This document shows, in pieces, positions 32,126 to 43,712 of a stretch of DNA of 64,000 nt. The position numbers and the translations under genes are program-made. Where the stretch lies: NCBI RefSeq assembly GCF_016097555.1, contig NC_054703.1:14774977-14838976 (forward strand), read 5' to 3'. The DNA comes from Gigantopelta aegis. Taxonomy: Eukaryota > Mollusca > Gastropoda > Neomphalida > Peltospiridae. The notes beneath the pieces were generated by a model, which saw only the letters and a program-made list of their open reading frames with translations, did not search any database and was not told the origin of the DNA. Within the stretch, counting starts at the first letter, position 1, and every line of letters starts with the position of its first letter.

Positions 32126-32676
32126 AAGCAATTCTGCTATGAAAAAAAACTATAATGTAATTTTAATGCATCAAAATCCAATATGTTTGATATGTTGATC
32201 CATAGATAAATCCAACAATGAGATGGATTAGAGATGAGTAAATATCTGCACTACCAGGGCACACTGGTGATATTTCACTGCTGTTAAACTCAGAATGGGG
32301 TTCAATGTCAGCTAAAGTTAGTATCCCAAATGCTATCTAATTTACCCCCTAAAGGTTAGATAGCCGCACCTGAATTGACAGGTTGTGTCCAGCGCGGGAG
32401 AGCCGAGCCCAGGATAACGGGGTTTTTAGTTATTTGGATGGTGTACAAATCGCACGGGATTTAAATGGCATTGGATGAACGATTGGACTAGGTGTAGGGC
32501 TATAAAGCATGAACCTAGTTGAATCCCATACATCAAAGTGCATGGTAAAAGGTGGTAAAAGGATAAACCCTCGGCCTTTACCTATTAGTTGGATATAGAT
32601 TCGAAAAAATCACCTTAAAAAGTAGCTGGGACTAGTCATTTCTGCCATTTATACTTTGAGTAGTATTCTGCACACA

Positions 32677-35600
32677 ATGGCAGTTCAGAAAACTAACTGG
32701 GCCAAATGCTGCATTTGTCAGCAGGACACCAAGGAAAAAGACATTCAGCTGAGTTTATTCAACAGAGAGCAGGATCGTGCTGGTTACGGCAACATTGCAA
32801 GAAATGTTCCATTGTTTTACGAGATCAATGTTCTGCCAATCTTACTGAATCCGACCAGACTAGATGACGGTGATGGCATAGAAAGCACGTTGACGAAAAA
32901 CAGAGCAAAATATCATCAGAGTTGCAAATTGTTGTTCAACAACACCAAGTTGGAAAGGGCCCAAAAGAGAGCATCTTCTACTGCTGCTGACGATACCGAA
33001 GATGAGATCCATGTCAAGAGGCCAAGAACACCCCAACCCTCGCAAGCTGTGTGCTTTATCTGTGAACGTGTGAGTCCAACGACCGCCTTAAGAGAAGCGA
33101 TGACAATGAAAGTGAATGACAGGCTTAATGAATGTGCCAGGAATCTAAGCGACGAGAACCTCCTTGCAAAGCTTAGTGCCGGGGATGCTGTTGCACAGGA
33201 ATTTAAATACCACCCTGCCTGTCTAGTAGGACTGTACAACAGAGAGCGAGCCCTTCTCAATACCCTCAAGCATGATCAGAACCCTGAAAGCTCAGCCAAC
33301 CAGAACTTGTATCCCTTTGCCTTTTCAGAACTTGTCATCTACATCATGGACATGAAGACCACAAGTGAAGGCACGGATACAGTTATATTCAAGCTTGCAG
33401 ATCTAGTCTCTCTCTACAAGCAACGACTTCAGCAACTTGGTGTGGAATCACCATATGTGAATTCAACCAGATTGAAGGAGCAGCTGCTTTCTCGCATACC
33501 CGAACTAGAAGCGCACAAGACAGGACGCGATGTACTGATTGCATTCAAGAAGGACGTCAGCTCTGTTCTTTCCGATGCAAGTAAATACAATGAAGCCATT
33601 CACCTAGCTAAGGCTGCCAACATCATACGTAAAGAGATGCTTAATCACAAGACAAAGTTTGCCAACGAATTCCATGAGGGATTTGTTGAAGAATCCATTC
33701 CGCCAACGCTTCTTCAGTTCATCTGCAATATCGAACATGGTGTGGATATCAAGTCACATTTGAATCATGGTGTATTCAAATCAGATATTGCTATAGCACA
33801 ACTGTTGCAATACAATTGCTACAATAAGTGCTCATACGGTGCAGCAACCCACAGGCACTCGAAAGACCGCGAAACTCCATTCGCTGTATACATCGGGATG
33901 ACGGTGTTTGCAAAGACACGAAAAAGACAACTAATTGACATGCTTCATGAGAATGGAATTAGCATCTCCTATGACAGGGTGTTGGAAGTTTCCGCACTGC
34001 TAGGGGAATCCGTGGTGAACCAGTATGTAGCAGATGGGGTTGTGTGCCCACCGATTCTGCGAAAGGGACTCTTCACCACCTCTGCTATGGACAACATTGA
34101 CCATAATCCAACAGCAACTACGGCAAATACATCCTTTCATGGTACAAGTATTTCCATGTTCCAACACCCAAGCCCAGATAATGAAGGCGAGATAAGGCCA
34201 CCACTCCGACTTTCAGACAACAGAGTAAAGAAAATTCCTGAGATTCCTGAATCCTTCACCAACATCCGACCAGCTTTCTTCAATAAGAAAAACCCGGAGC
34301 CCCGTCCTATAACCAACATACCTTTGCAAGACCCCACCGTATTCAATAGAAACTTCGCACCCGAGTATGACTGGCTGGAGACGGTTAGCCTAACACAAGA
34401 AGTCAACGATTCTACCAGCATAACATGGTCAGCCCACCATGCATACCAAAGGAGGAGCCAGGATTTTGACGTTAGCATTACATCACTGTTTCCCCTCCTC
34501 CGAGACCAGGCCCATTCTGTTGCGACAATAAGGCATGTCATGGACAAAGTTAGGGATACATTATCATTCCTGAATCCAGGACAGACACCAGTTATAACTG
34601 CTGACCAGCCACTCTATGCCCTTGCTAAGCAGATCCAATGGCACTGGCCGGAGCATTATGGAGAAGACAAATTTGTGATCATGTTCGGAGGTCTACATAT
34701 TGAAATGACAGCACTGAAATCAATCGGAATGCTACTCAAAGACAGCGGATGGACTAGTGCCCTTGTTGAGGCTGGTGTAGCCTCACCTGGTACTGCAGAT
34801 TCGTTTCTTTCAGCATTAAGTGCAACCAGAACACGCCTTTCACATCAGATCACAGTATGTAGCCTGATATACTACAAGCCAAAGTGACATTGCCCGAGAA
34901 AAAGCCAGAATCAGATGTTCTCATTGTGGATGGATCAGCTCTGGTGAATACACTGCCGCCACGTTCACCCAAGACGTTTGACGAATATGCAAGAATGGAT
35001 ATACTTCCGAGAATAGAGACATACAGCAATACATACAGGAGGACGGACATTGTCTTTGATGTTTACTGGCAGTCCAATCTGAAGTCTGAGGCAAGGTCTA
35101 AACGGGGAAAAGCAATCAGGAGGAGAGTAACAGGCACATGCAAAACTCCATCAAACTGGCAAAGCTTCTTACGAGATGAAAACAACAAGTGGGAATTGTT
35201 CCATTTCATTGCTGATAAAGTTACGGAAATGACAACAGCCAATATAGTCATTGTGACGAAGGGGGAAGATGCTGTTAGCAACTAGACGGCTGAGCTAGAT
35301 GCAGTAGCCCCGTGTAGCCATGAAGAGGCAGACACGCGTATTTTTCTACATGCCCGGCATGCAGTGTATGAGGGACACAAATCCCTGATGATCGATGCCA
35401 ATGACACAGACATTGTAGTCATAGCCACTTCTGTTATGCCCGCTTTGATGCAACTTGGCCTTGAGAAAATGTGGGTGACTTTCGGCAAAGGAGAGAAGAC
35501 GAGATGGATTCCAATACATGAGGTAGTTTCGGCCATAGGACCAGAGAAAACATGTGGTATCCTGTTCTTCCATGCTTTCACCGGGTGTGATGTTGTGTCA

Positions 35601-36057
35601 GCCTTCCATGGCAAAGCAAAAAAGTCTGCCTGGCAAATATGGGACGTGTGTGACGAGGTCTCAAGCACATTTGCGAAACTCAGCCAATGCCCCTCTGCTG
35701 TGGAGAATAGTGACCTGCAAGCTCTGGAGACATTTGTGGTGCTAATGTATGACAGGTCCAGGTATGACAACTGTAAATGAGGCAAGGCTTAATCTCTTTG
35801 CCAGAAAGCAAAGACCATATGACTCGATACCACCAACTCAAGCAGCACTCAAAGAGCATGCCAAACGTACTTCCTATGAGGCTGGACACGTGTGGGGACA
35901 GGCATGGAAAATCGTCTGGACTCCTCTTGCACCTATTGCGAAGAATTGTCAGGAGTTGGCCAAATGTGGGTGCACCAAGGCATGTACTGGAAGGTGCAAG
36001 TGCTACAGCTATGGACTCAGTTGCACAGGTCTATGTAGTTGCCACTGCCAGGCCTAG
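32677..36057 (+). pseudogene. FEN/XPG-like PIN nuclease with zinc modules and CXC tail
   Basis: About 1,130 residues in three frames: 32677-34887, about 34866-35780 and about 35770-36057. The start is the ATG of MAVQKTNWAK. N-terminal zinc-type modules: C11-C-x-C14 with H80/C83, and C126-x-x-C129 with H179/C182. The central region includes VITADQPLYALAKQ and MFGGLHIEM. The nuclease part has IVDGSALVNTLPP, VFDVYWQSNLKSEARSKRG, EEADTRIF, DANDTDIVVIA and FFHAFTGCDVVSAF, reproducing the order of FEN1/XPG acidic motifs (D, FDG-K-R, E-E-D, DxD, GCD). The end is cysteine rich (CGCTKACTGRCKCYSYGLSC), like a CXC/TCR domain. Breaks: one-base deletion near 34867, TAG at 35283-35285, frameshift near 35770. 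Nuclease activity is inferred from motifs only. Confidence 0.85.
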
Positions 36058-36234
36058 ATGGGCACAATATGGGCAATATATGACGGATATCAGGAATGAC
36101 ACTTTACTGCATCTCATGCATGAAAAAAAGAGGTTTCATTGCACTACAAAGAGACAGATTTCGAAGAAGTACACTTCCTGACGATTGTGGTAGGTTGTTT
36201 AATAATCAAATAATCATTATACATTCTTTTTGAT

Positions 36235-36512
36235 GGCACCATTGGCTTCAACATAGTCTAAAACATACGAAACGACACCAAAACCTCCTTAATCGGACAA
36301 CCCAATCAATTTCTATGAGAAAAGGTATAATTTAAAGATACAAATGGCCGCCATCTTAAAAAATGGCCACCATTTTGAAATTTCAAGTGGCTAGGACTGT
36401 TTTCTTGTCAAGTGACCCATGGACACTGCTCATGACAATTTTCATACTTGTATCACCAACTGAACGATTCTGTCCAAAAATCACTCTTATCCGCTCTACT
36501 ATTACACTAGTA
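36235..36512 (-). repeat. Right long inverted repeat
   Basis: Reverse complement of 31708-31966: CCATTGGCTTCAACATAGTC, TTTCTATGAGAAAAGGTATA, AAGTGGCTAGGAC and TCATGACAATTTTCATACTT. Confidence 0.88.
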
Positions 36513-37212
36513 TACAATCCAAAGTGTATTACTGCACTTTTCCCCCTGTTTTTTTCAATGTTGAAATAGACCAACAAGTCCGCCTATTGCAGAAATAGTC
36601 TCGCCCGATATTTTTAGAATTTGTATGCTCGCGAGTAACGCTATAAAAGGCGAAGTGTAATTGGTCGATATTTAATTGTTATTTATAGATAAAATGTCAC
36701 CTGGACATGGGAGTCCACGCAAAGCTGTTAGATCTACTGGTATATACCAGTAGAGCTAATTTTAATCAGATTGCCATTGATCAAGCCACAAGGATTACTC
36801 ATACTTTCAGCAATTCTAGTTCCCCTGGTGAATGCTGAGTGGGTGCATGGTGGGTCCCCTTGGCCCCAGGACTATCGTGAACGGCCCCTTTAAGGGGACA
36901 TGATACTATCACATGCAGCGCCACTACATTGAGCAGCGGAAGACTCGTTAACTAGCAGAACGACAGTGGTGTGACGTCACTAAGGATAGGTGTAGCACTG
37001 AAACATGCACAGTGACGTAACAAAATACCGTCCGTCTATAGTATATAGACTATAGCTACAACCATACACATGTAGTCTGTCTAGTTTTCAACCATGTTTT
37101 TTTTATATAATGTTTGTTTGTGTTAACGCAGAGAAAAAAGAAAACGGTTTAGGTCAACAGAGAGATGATGTTCTGTCAAATTAATAAAATTCTATCAAAA
37201 ATGTTAATATTT
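36513..37212. other. Unassigned sequence with a perfect 22-bp palindrome
   Basis: 36733-36754 is a perfect palindrome centred on ACTGGTATATACCAGT. No gene was seen. CTATAGTATATAGACTATAG near 37037 is a second short palindrome. Confidence 0.5.
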
Positions 37213-37546
37213 AAAGGCATATTATCACAGACCACTGACCTATTTAATGGTCTAACAAAGTATTACCTGAACAAAAATAATTTGATTTGTCCTTTATTCA
37301 ACCATCTTCATAACCACCATACTCCATTTATTAATGACATTTTGTAAAAATAATTGTATTATGGCAATGGTCCATAATCTAAAAACTAAAATTGCCGAGA
37401 GGGATGACATGGATTTCACTCCATCATGGTTCAGTTAAGGTGATGCAATAGCTAGATTTGGTTTCCAACAATTCATGTAATTTTTATTTATTATCCATTT
37501 TTAGAGAAATAAGGTCCTTAAATCCGTGACAGAGTGCCTTTAAGAA
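37213..37546. mobile_element. MITE family 2, copy 2
   Basis: Nearly identical to 23060-23392: TATTATCACAGACCACTGAC to CCTTAAATCCGTGACAGAG. Confidence 0.85.
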
Positions 37547-37833
37547 GACTGGTGTACTTCCATGTTAGTCGTAAAATGGACGGCAATCACAGGACAGTCA
37601 TTTTGGCTTCGTGTTCAATAAAATATCACATATTTTAGTGTAATTGGTTTGACTAGTTCGCCACGTTTGACAGACAGGTCATTTTATGTGGGAATAATGA
37701 CACCCCCCCCCCCCCCCAATACTCCACGTAACACGAGCCCCACCCACACCCATAATTGAATTTTTTAATGGAAAATAATGTTATATGTCCTGTTTGTGTT
37801 TTTAAGAACATCGTTGATCAGTCCAATGATTTG

Positions 37834-38004
37834 TGAGGGGTGGGACGTAGCCCAGTGATAAAGCGCTCGCTTGATGCGCGGTCGATCTGGGATCGATCTC
37901 CGTCAGTGGGCCCATGGGGCTATTTGTCGTTCCAGCCAGTGCGCCACGACTGGTATATCAAAGGCCGTGATATGTGCTATTCTGTCTGTGGCATAGTGCA
38001 TAAT
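37834..38004 (+). mobile_element. SINE type 2, 3'-truncated
   Basis: Head GGTGGGACGTAGCCCAGTG and body CCAGCCAGTGCGCCACGACT, ending at TGTGGCATAGTGCATA. Confidence 0.8.
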
Positions 38005-38659
38005 TATATACATGATCCTCACACAAAATATTTTGTCCCTCGGGTTGGAATTACCTTATTTAGACCTCACCACGGTGACAGATTCTATTAATCTTTATAA
38101 AATGTGAAAATTTCAAGATAGTGTACAGACTTAAATTTTGACCGAATAGTATCATTTCCCCTTAAAATAATCTATTATCTTGATTGTTAAGCAACGTTTT
38201 GAAAACCATTTATAATTTTTATTTCTATAATAAACAGAGACAATCATCGTCATTTAGTTTTGCGTTACGTAATTGTTGAATAGCCCCTTTCAGTTTGCTT
38301 TTGGTTACTTACCTGTAATTTGCAGTGTAAAAGCCTCCGAATATCGCTGTTTTTGACGTCATTCTCACTTTACGTCATCAACATCAATGCCTACGTCATG
38401 AACCTCAATGCCCAATATAAGTCAGATAGGATCATAGGTACCCTGAAGCAACAACCCCGGGGGTCTTATGCTTACTCAGCTTAAATCACGACCTCCCCCA
38501 CGAACCACCCCAAGAAGACCCGTCACCCCCCAACAACAACATTTTTGTTTTCAAAATAGTTTCACTATCATTAAGCAGACTGTTTTATCCTACCACACTG
38601 CAATTGACTATTCCGTGTCACTAGCTTACGTCACGTGGTCATTCAAACGCCCATGTACA
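38005..38659. other. Unassigned sequence
   Basis: No recognisable gene or repeat. It contains TGACGTCATTCTCACTTTAC and another near-copy of a TACGTCA motif within 70 bp (38355-38400). Confidence 0.4.
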
Positions 38660-38913
38660 CTGCCGTCAGTGGGCCCATTGGGCTATTTCTCGTTCCAGCC
38701 AGTGCACCACGACTGGTACATCAAAGGCCGTGGTATGTGGTATCATGTCTATGGGATAGTGCATATAAAAGATCCCTTGCTGCTAATCGAAAAGAACAGC
38801 CCATGATGTGGCGACAGCGGGTTTCCTCCCTCAATATCTGTATGATTCTTAACCATATGACCGTAAATAAAATGTGCTGAGTGCATCGTTAAATAAAACA
38901 TTTCCTTTTCATT
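38660..38913 (+). mobile_element. 5'-truncated SINE type 2
   Basis: GTCAGTGGGCCCATTGGGC through GATCCCTTGCTGCTAATCG to GTGCATCGTTAAATAAAAC. Confidence 0.85.
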
Positions 38914-38956
38914 TTTATGTAACATTGTTTCACTATTTTAAAATAGTATTTATGCA

Positions 38957-39475
38957 CAGTGGCGTAACATGGGTTGCCAGCGGCCGGGGCAAGGTGCCCG
39001 AGGCAAAGCAAGTATCAGGCCCGTACGCAGAAATTTATATGGGGGGTGCGTAATCGACGGCCCAAAGATGCCGATCAACATTTTTCATTTTCAAAAAAAG
39101 TGTACGCTGGCCCCTTAAGCCCCTCCCCCCGCGTACGGTTTGTACGCTCATGAAAATGTTGAAAATTATGGACGGCCCCTAACCATTTTCTTCCATCAGA
39201 TGGTTAGTTCAGTTTAAGGTTGGAAACTTATGTATATATATGATATGAATAATATAGATTGTAAAAAGTATTAATAACTTCAAAGACAGTAAAAATCCAA
39301 TGTCAAATGGCTGCCAATATGACGCACATTTAACCATGTATTAACGTAATTTTATACATAGAACATTGTGTTAAGAATTGTAATAACAATTGTCTGCCAA
39401 GAGATGGATTAGTTCAGTATAAAAAAAAGAAAAAAGAAAGAAGGCGCGCCCCTGCCCCCACTAGATCCGCCTCTG
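38957..39475. mobile_element. Possible hAT-like non-autonomous element
   Basis: Left CAGTGGCGTAACATGGG and right ACTAGATCCGCCTCTG are roughly inverse, in the style of hAT termini. No clear 8-bp target duplication and no coding capacity. Confidence 0.45.
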
Positions 39476-39594
39476 ATGTATCGGAACAAGTGTAGAATTA
39501 ATGATACAATAAAACAACTTTGTCCAGAAATCTAGTAATGGTCACGCTTTATATGAGGCTGCATTACAACCTGAGATGGTGGGCTGTCCTCCAA

Positions 39595-39730
39595 TGCCCG
39601 TGCTTATAAAACTTAAAGTCTAGACTTTAATAAAGTCCAGACTTTAACGTAATGCTATTTGAATGGCGTTGCCATGACGTTAAAGACTGGACTTTATTAA
39701 AGTCTAGATTTAAGGTTTATAAGCATGGGG
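39595..39730. repeat. 136-bp foldback palindrome
   Basis: Arms 39595-39650 and 39677-39730 are nearly perfect inverse copies (GCTTATAAAACTTAAAGTC faces a matching AAGGTTTATAAGC side) with a loop of about 26 bp. Each arm is itself rich in the palindromes AAAGTCTAGACTTT and ACTTTAATAAAGT. Confidence 0.92.
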
Positions 39731-40122
39731 ACAGATGGACAAAAAGTTGTTTTGAGACATCAATGATTCTACTGAATCCACTTGATCTTCACTACACGAA
39801 GCCAACAGTGCACTGTTGTGTTTTCCACCGACTTGTCACTAATATCATCTGCCATGTGAACTAGCTCTTCAAATGTTTTAGTGACCTCGGGGTAAATATT
39901 CCGGGTTGACTATGTACTCTTGTCCTACTGCCCTCTGGTTGGTGCACCGTGGTTCAGATACTGAATTCGAAGTCTTTGTTTAGGATGTCTATCATGCAGA
40001 CAAATGAGAGGCAAAGGTGTGTATAAACGAGTAGCTATGGCAAATTGACATCTCTTCCTAATGCAAACATCCTAACTAGGTGTGATACTGTCACCTATTC
40101 CAACAGGCGAAGGAACAGTTTT

Positions 40123-40388
40123 GTTTTGTTTAACGACACCACTAGAGCACATTGATTAATTGATCATTGGCTATTGGATGTCAAACATTTGGTAATTCTG
40201 ACTCGTACTCAGCAGAGGAAACCCACTAAATTTTTCATAATGCAGCAAGGGATCTTTTATTTGCACTTTTCCACAGACAGGAAAGCACATTCTACGGCCT
40301 TTGAGCAGTTGTGGTGAACTGGTTGGAACGAGAGAAAACCCCAATCAGGTGACTGGAACCATCGAGGTGGTTTGATCCGACTGAGATA
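40123..40388 (-). mobile_element. SINE type 2 (older host copy)
   Basis: Tail TTTAACGACACCACTAGAGC to GGAACGAGAGAAAACCCCAAT. A younger SINE inserted at its head end duplicated CCGACTGAGATA. Confidence 0.8.
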
Positions 40389-40756
40389 AGAAGAAGAAGT
40401 GTTTTATTTAACGACGCACTCAACACATTTTATTTACGGTTATATGGCGTCAGACATATGGTTAAGGACCACACAGATTTTGAGAGGAAACCCGCTGTCG
40501 CCACTACACGGGCTACTCTTCCGATTGGCAGAAAGGGATCTTTTAGTTGCGCTTCCCACAGGCAGGATAGCACAAACCATGGCCTTTGTTGAACCAGTTA
40601 TGGATCACTGGTCGGTGCAAGGAGCCTTGCGGAGCACTCACTCAGGGTTTGGAGTCGGTATCTGGATTAAAAATCCCATGCCTCGACTGGGATCCGAACC
40701 CAGTACCTACCAGCCTGTAGACCGATGGCCTGCCACGACGCCACCGAGGCCGGTCT
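40389..40756 (-). mobile_element. SINE type 2 inserted into a SINE
   Basis: Full reverse copy from AGAAGAAGAAGTG tail to GCCACCGAGGCCGGT head. The 12-bp target duplication CCGACTGAGATA lies at 40377-40388 and 40757-40768. Confidence 0.92.
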
Positions 40757-40831
40757 CCGACTGAGATAAATGCCGTCCAACAGACGGGGGAACAATGTGG
40801 CGTAGAACACTGGAAATCTACCCTTAGTCCT

Positions 40832-41025
40832 GGGCGGGATTTAGCTCAGTCGATAGAGTGCCCGCTTGAGATCGGTAGACCCATTCAACTGACTAGGTTT
40901 TTTCTCGTTCCAACCAGTACACCACAACTGGACAAAGACCGTGGTATGTGCTTTCCTGTCTGTGGGAAAGTGCATATAAAAGATCCCTTGATGCATTAGG
41001 AAAAATGTAGCGGGTTTCTCCTAAT
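40832..41025 (+). mobile_element. SINE type 2 copy, 3'-truncated
   Basis: Head GGGCGGGATTTAGCTCAGTC, body CCAACCAGTACACCACAACTGG and GTGCATATAAAAGATCCCTTG. Confidence 0.8.
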
Positions 41026-41702
41026 GTGCATTGAAATTATGGTACACTGATAGCATTCTCCCACGCCTTGTATTTTAATGTTACTGCTCAGCCCCCCTCC
41101 CCCCCCCCCCACCCCCCCCCCTTTTTAAACAAAAAAATTAACTCAACCTGACCAAAAATAAAGACGCCACGGTTTTAAACAAGTCGCCGCGCCTTCTATT
41201 CTCTTGTTCCTCGGCATATCGGGATTCCATTATAAAAGTCGAACAACAACAAGAAAAATTAAGGTGAAAAAGAGAAGAAAAAAGAAACAAACAAGACATT
41301 TTAATTTGTCAGTCCTGACAAGAAAAGTTAACATAGGATGTTTTAAAATGTTCTTTTGGTTGCATTCGATATTAGTCACTTCCGTGTTCTTGTACTTTGA
41401 TTTACTGAAGTAAAAATGGTTTCGTCAATTTAAATCACGTTGTCATCGTAAATATACCCTGTAGTGAAACACTTGAATGTCTCCTCTTGTCGGCCTTTTA
41501 ATTAAACAACGATATTTCTAAATACATTAAGGAAACAACTTAATCGGCAGATCGGTTGATGTTGCTATCGACCTATGCGAATCGGCAGCCATTATTGAAG
41601 TTTGTCTGATCTTGCATCACGTGTGACGGGGGGCGTGGTTAACTCGTCATACGGAGAGGTCAATTACGAAAGAGCAAAATTCACTTCGCCCTTGTTTTCG
41701 CG

Positions 41703-42330
41703 GGGGCGGGACGTAATCCAGTGGAAAAGCGCTCGCTCGATGCGCGGTCGATCCTCAACGGTGAACCCATTGGGCTATTTCTCGTTCCAGCCAGTGTACC
41801 ACGACTGGTCATGGCCGCCGGATCTGGGGCGGCAGGGGCGGCGACCGCCGCTCCAATAATTTGACCAATTGAGATGTTTCACTATATAATTTTTATATAA
41901 AATAGGAACACATTTTATCAGAATCAAATATTATTTACAATGTCCAGAAGTCATTAAAAATCGTTTTTCCAGTATCTACATTTTAAAATGTTCCCGGGGA
42001 AGCATGCCCCCCAGACCCCCCCTAACAAATTCAGTCCACTTCGTGGCCCTCAACATCATTAGTCCCCCCCCCCCCCCCCCCCCCCCAATGTCACAATCGT
42101 TCCGGCGGCCCTGCTGGTATAGTAAATGCCGTAGTATGTACTACCTTGTCTGTGGGATGCTGCATACAAAAGATCCCTTGCTGCTAATCGAAAAAAGAGT
42201 AGTCCATGAAGTGGCGACACGGGTTTTCTCTCTCAATATCTGTGTGGTCCTTAACCATATGTCTGACGCCATATAACCGTAAATAAAATGTGTTGATTGT
42301 GTCGTTAAATAAAACATTTCTTTCTTTTTC
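41703..42330 (+). mobile_element. SINE type 2 interrupted by a MITE
   Basis: Head 41703-41809 (GGGGGCGGGACGTAATCCAG) and remainder 42119-42330 ending GATTGTGTCGTTAAATAAAAC. The break lies at CACGACTGGT. Confidence 0.85.
41810..42113. mobile_element. 304-bp MITE with CAGGGCCGCCGGA-type ends
   Basis: Left CATGGCCGCCGGA and right TCCGGCGGCCCTG are inverse with one mismatch. CTGGT is duplicated at 41805-41809 and 42114-42118. A C homopolymer lies near 42064-42086. Its transposase family is not certain. Confidence 0.8.
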
Positions 42331-42366
42331 TCGATTTCGCGGGAATTAAAAAGCATTTCTAAAACA

Positions 42367-42692
42367 GGGGGTGAGGCGTAGCCCAGTGGTACACCCTCGC
42401 TTGATGCGCGGTCGATTTGGGATCGATCCCCGTCGGTGGGCATGTTGCGCTATTTCTTGCTCCAGCCAGTGCATCACGACTGGTATATCAAAGGCCGTGG
42501 TATGTCCTATCCTGTCTATGGGATGGTGCATATAAAAGATCCCTTGTTGCTAATCAAAAAGAGTGCCCATGAAGTGGCAACAGCGGGTTTCCTCTCTCAA
42601 CATCTGTGTGGTCCTTTACCATGTCTGACGCCATATAACCGTAAATCAAATGTGTGGAGTGCGTCGTTAAATAAAACATTTCCTTTTCCTTC
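42367..42692 (+). mobile_element. SINE type 2 copy
   Basis: Head GGGTGAGGCGTAGCCCAGTG through CATATAACCGTAAATCAAAT to GTGCGTCGTTAAATAAAAC. Confidence 0.88.
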
Positions 42693-43066
42693 TAAAACAG
42701 ATTGCATTGTTCTTCCAAGCGATTTATCAAGTGAATTTTATCATCGTAAAATATATATATAAATTGCTAAACGTCTTTCCGTCTTTACACTTTATTTACT
42801 CACTCCCCATTAAATTTGCATTACAGAACATTAGATCATCAAGTAATGAAAATATTAACACGTGATTTACACGTGAGGACGGAATCTCTTTTTCACTGTT
42901 CTTTCAAGGATTTGTGTCAGCGTCACTCCGGAGATTTATGACCCCGTCTTTCTGAAGACTTGTCTCTAGGACTCTTTGAAGATTTATGGTGTTGTCTCGT
43001 CGCTCTTTCCCTCTGGAGACTTATGATTCAGGTTTTTTTACGAGGACTTATGACTCTCTTTCTCTG

Positions 43067-43462
43067 ACCGGCCTCGGTGGCGTCGTGGCAGGCCATCGGT
43101 CTACAGGCTGGTAGGTACTGGGTTCGGATCCCAGTCGAGGCATGGGGTTTTTAATCCAGATACTGACTCCAAACCCTGAGTGAGTGCTCCGCAAGGCTCA
43201 ATGGGTAGGTGTAAACCACTTGCACCGACCAGTGATCCATAACTGGTTCAACAAAGGCGATGGTTTGTGCTATCCTGCCTGTGGGAAGCGCAAATAAAAG
43301 ATCCCTTGCTGCTAATCGGAAGAGTAGCCCATGTAGTGGCGACAGACGGTTTCCTCTCAAAATCTGTGTGGTCCTTAACCATATGTCTGACGCCATATAA
43401 CCGTAAATAAAATGTGTTGAGTGCGTCGTTAAATAAAATATTTTCTTTCTTTCTTTCTCTTT
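43067..43462 (+). mobile_element. Full-length SINE type 2
   Basis: Complete copy: ACCGGCCTCGGTGGCGTCGT, B box GGTTCGGATCC, internal CCAGTGATCCATAACTGG, and tail CGTAAATAAAATGTGTTGAG ending in a TTTC-repeat tail. It is a good family reference. Confidence 0.92.
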
Positions 43463-43712
43463 CTCTGAAGTCATGGGTATCCGCCCTTCGTCTTCCTAAG
43501 AAGATGGCCCAGATTTTCCCTTAGATTCATTTAGTTTATTATTATTTTTTATATATTATTTAATTTCTATGTTGAGGGGCCCCTGAACCAGAAGTGCCCC
43601 GGGCCCCCTAAGGTCTAAATCCGGCCCTGTATATTCTTGCTCAAAATAAACTTGTGCAATAAATAAGAAGCTAAAACAACGTATGTGAAATTCTGTATAT
43701 TTATTTACAACC

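Larger units (their letters stand above)
31708..36512 (+). mobile_element. Inverted-repeat-flanked element carrying a FEN/XPG-like gene
   Basis: A 4.8-kb unit bounded by long inverted repeats: 31708-31966 and 36235-36512 align as reverse complements across about 260-275 bp (GATTAAGGAGGTTTTGGTGT faces ACACCAAAACCTCCTTAATC). The left side has a second, weaker copy of the subterminal motif at 31977-32125. The gene lies between them with about 550 bp of leader. Outer limits and a target duplication were not identified, so the repeats may be subterminal. XPG-type nucleases have been reported in Academ-superfamily transposons; whether this element belongs there is inference. Confidence 0.7.
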
